64,000 bases of DNA from Flammeovirga sp. EKP202 (GTDB taxonomy: Bacteria; Bacteroidota; Bacteroidia; Cytophagales; Flammeovirgaceae). The DNA lies in contig NZ_JACVVP010000003.1 of assembly GCF_014534745.1 (NCBI RefSeq), positions 124,001 to 188,000 of the forward strand. Reading direction: 5' to 3'. Positions within the stretch are counted from its first letter, which is position 1; the number at the start of each line of letters is the position of its first letter. Shown in pieces: positions 62,313 through 64,000 of this stretch. The translations under genes and the position numbers were made by a program. Under the pieces are notes generated by a model that ran no database searches, was not told the DNA's origin, and worked only from the letters and a program-made list of their open reading frames with translations.

Positions 62313-62689
62313 GTAAACTAAGCTTTCGAATATTTATGGCATTTAGAAATCGGGAGATTTCTGATGATCTGTAGGACACGAATGCCGCTAACGCTTAACA
62401 TTCGCGCCAGTGAACTTTCTACCAAGTTTGTTTGGTAGTACTCCCCCGGCCTTGAAGGGAAAAGCGTTAAGAATTTCATGAATCGAGCCGTAAAAAATGA
62501 TTTTCTTGTTCGAGCAAAGCGAGTTTAAAATCATTTAGGCGAGAGGAATGAAATTTAGCTTTTGACTTCTAAGCCTAGATTTTTTGCTTCGTTTTTCATC
62601 AATGGAAAAATGAAGAAGAAGGAAGCTTGAAAGTGGAACATAAAAGCTTGCAGAAATGTTGAATAAAATTTAATGAAAACTTAGTTTAC
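62313..62689. repeat. Family A element, copy 6 with AGATTA target duplication
   Basis: 377 bp from GTAAACTAAG to CTTAGTTTAC, a perfect 10-bp terminal inverted repeat. The 6-bp direct repeat AGATTA flanks both ends exactly (62307-62312 and 62690-62695), as expected for a target-site duplication. It has the complete internal order of the family. This copy is the best evidence that family A is a mobile element. Confidence 0.9.
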
Positions 62690-62705
62690 AGATTAGTATA
62701 ATAAT

Positions 62706-62739
62706 ATAAAAAAGCCTTCAAGTATGTACTTGAAGGCTT
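62706..62739 (-). terminator. Rho-independent terminator, small secreted protein 3
   Basis: On the minus strand: stem AAGCCTTCAAGTA/TACTTGAAGGCTT with a tight loop, followed by TTTTTT. Confidence 0.9.
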
Positions 62740-62787
62740 CATCTATTGCTCGTGTCTAGTATTAGTATGTGATATTGTTGGTTGTGC

Positions 62788-63186
62788 TTAGCGGCGAGAC
62801 ATTTTCAATACTTTCTTTTGTACTTTAGAAATATCTTCACCAGCAAGCATTCCAGCTAAAATAGCCTTATTGTAAATTTCGATAGCCATGTCCGTAGCAC
62901 CGTTTAGTGCTAAATAATCTCCTTTGATCTCTAAGTTTTCAGCATTTTCGTTAATCGCAATTGATTTTTCAATCCAAACATAAGCTTCACTTAAGTTGGC
63001 TTTCAATTCGATACATCTGTCAGCTGCATCAGCATAAGCTTCCCAGTCAGTAGCTGTTGCATTTTCAACTGCAGCACGTAATTTGTCAATCTCGTTATCT
63101 TCGTTATCAGTAGGATTAGCGAAAGAAGGATTTACAGTGATGATTGCAAATAACGCTAGAACTAAAAGTTGTTTTAAAGATTTCAT
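62788..63186 (-). CDS. Small secreted helical protein, paralogue 3 of 3
   Basis: 132 aa, nearly identical to the protein encoded at 31876: the signal peptide and first 80 residues of the two differ at almost no position. Later differences are conservative ('GATDMAIEIYNKAILAGMLA'). It ends in the basic 'KKVLKMSRR'. It has its own terminator and a conserved upstream region. Three maintained copies within 33 kb suggest dosage or differential control. Function unknown; the helices resemble TPR or DUF2911 C-terminal repeats. Confidence 0.85.
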   Translation of the reverse strand: MKSLKQLLVLALFAIITVNPSFANPTDNEDNEIDKLRAAVENATATDWEAYADAADRCIELKANLSEAYVWIEKSIAINENAENLEIKGDYLALNGATDMAIEIYNKAILAGMLAGEDISKVQKKVLKMSRR

Positions 63187-63664
63187 GACTATATATATTT
63201 TGTGTTTTCTTGTATCATTTAATTACATTTTACTTAATACTAAAGGCTTGCCAATTTAAGTTAAGTAGCTGATATTTAAGTTTTTGTATTGTATTTTTCA
63301 TCTTTTAAGTGTAATTGTAACATAAATATTATTGCGTATTTGAACAATCTGTTCGCAACCGATCACTTTTTCATGTTTTGTTTGAAATATTATTCTGTTT
63401 TAGTCTTGTTGTTTACACTTATTTAAAATAATATTCTATTATTTATGTAATTAACCTTGTTTTTATTTTGTTTTAGGTTTTAATGTTTTTCCGTTTTATT
63501 GAAATGTATTGAAAGAGATGGATTGTTATTATTAAAATTGTAATTTATAAGGTGTATTTTTGTGAATAGTGAAAAAATATAATTTATATGAGCTGTATTT
63601 TATCAAATCATTTAATTATTATCTTTTTTGAGTTGTATTAATATAATGTGTACGCTTTTGAAAT
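63187..63664 (-). promoter_or_regulatory. Conserved ~470-bp upstream region, copy 3
   Basis: Landmarks at the same distances as in copies 1 and 2: promoter block at 63228-63254, palindrome-like GAACAATCTGTTC at 63342-63354 with TCACTTTTTC, AAATAATATTCT segments, and the far block AATGTGTACGCTTTTGAAAT ending 470-480 bp from the ATG. The remaining 190 bp to the next gene are AT-rich and hold nothing I recognise. Confidence 0.65.
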
Positions 63665-63853
63665 ATGCTCATTAAAAGTATATGATAGATTAATTTTTTT
63701 GTGTCAAAAATCAAAATTGGAGGGATCATTCTTATAGAATAATTTGAGCATTTTTCCCTTTTTTTTACTATATTCTAAACAAGTAATACTACATACAGTT
63801 TTAGCTGTTATAGGAAACAAAATTATTACCCTACCACTAACTCGACACATAAA

Positions 63854-64000
63854 ATGAAAACTACTATCTATACTCTATTATCATTTTTTTTGGCTTCTTG
63901 TAGTTTGATTAACTTCAATGTAGCTCCCGAAGATTTAAACATTGACTACACAACCTCTGAGGCTCTTTTATTGAAGCCCTACGTAGATAAATATTTGAAG
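63854..64000 (+). CDS. Lipoprotein, 3' end outside window
   Basis: 49 codons are visible. They start 'MKTTIYTLLSFFLASCSLIN', a lipoprotein signal with lipobox FLASC (C16), and continue 'FNVAPEDLNIDYTTSEALLL' without a stop to the right edge. No domain can be recognised in such a short stretch. It is divergent from small secreted protein 3. Confidence 0.75.
   Translation, partial: MKTTIYTLLSFFLASCSLINFNVAPEDLNIDYTTSEALLLKPYVDKYLK

Overview
The window looks like chromosomal DNA of a marine, polysaccharide-degrading member of the Bacteroidota, most likely a Flammeovirga-like member of the Cytophagales. The support is low GC, a SusC/SusD pair, several type IX secretion (T9SS) C-terminal sorting domains, two sulfatases, many secreted carbohydrate-active enzymes, and few recognisable Shine-Dalgarno sites. 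The genus is an inference from gene style, not from a marker gene. I saw no rRNA, tRNA or CRISPR array.

Layout. 1-12.4 kb: a giant repeat-rich T9SS surface protein (cut by the left edge), a sulfatase-esterase-esterase operon, a GH71/GH99-like secreted protein, and a two-gene unit of a formylglycine-enzyme-fold protein and a small T9SS protein. 12.5-30.1 kb: a deoxysugar (probably L-fucose) catabolic region. It has a FucP-type symporter, a second sulfatase, lactaldehyde dehydrogenase AldA, a class II (fuculose-phosphate type) aldolase, LutABC lactate oxidation and fructose-1,6-bisphosphatase. Together these carry L-lactaldehyde to L-lactate and pyruvate, and triose phosphate back to hexose. 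A small stress-type cluster (alpha/beta hydrolase, two SnoaL-like proteins, RidA, AraC) sits inside it. 30.2-32.3 kb and 62.8-63.2 kb: three near-identical small secreted helical proteins, each with about 470 bp of conserved upstream DNA. 33-62.3 kb: a second glycan locus with the flavour of acetylated mannan. It has two DUF5060-type T9SS glycosidases, a GH130 phosphorylase, a sodium symporter with an AraC regulator, GH43, two SGNH esterases, a GH5_7-type mannanase, a lipoprotein clan-A glycosidase, SusC, SusD and a surface glycan-binding lipoprotein. A truncated lipoprotein gene begins at the right edge.

The most unusual content is between the genes. One modular repeat system occurs at least fifteen times. 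It exists as about 380-bp elements with GTAAACTAAG-type terminal inverted repeats (family A, one copy flanked by AGATTA direct repeats), as about 140-bp internally deleted versions, as about 150-bp long hairpins made from one end of A and its inverted copy (family B), and as solo arms. A single-domain REP-associated tyrosine transposase (RAYT) at 41.2 kb lies exactly between two B hairpins and is the obvious candidate for mobilising them. Two further unrelated hairpin repeat families (C, D) are present. Candidate operators are also visible: a CAGGAAACC-type site shared by fucP and the aldA/aldolase divergent promoter, a TTCAAAAAAGTAT box shared by three promoter regions of the second glycan locus, and a tandem 21-bp repeat beside the AraC/RidA cluster. 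All family and function assignments were made by reading the translations; no database search was run.
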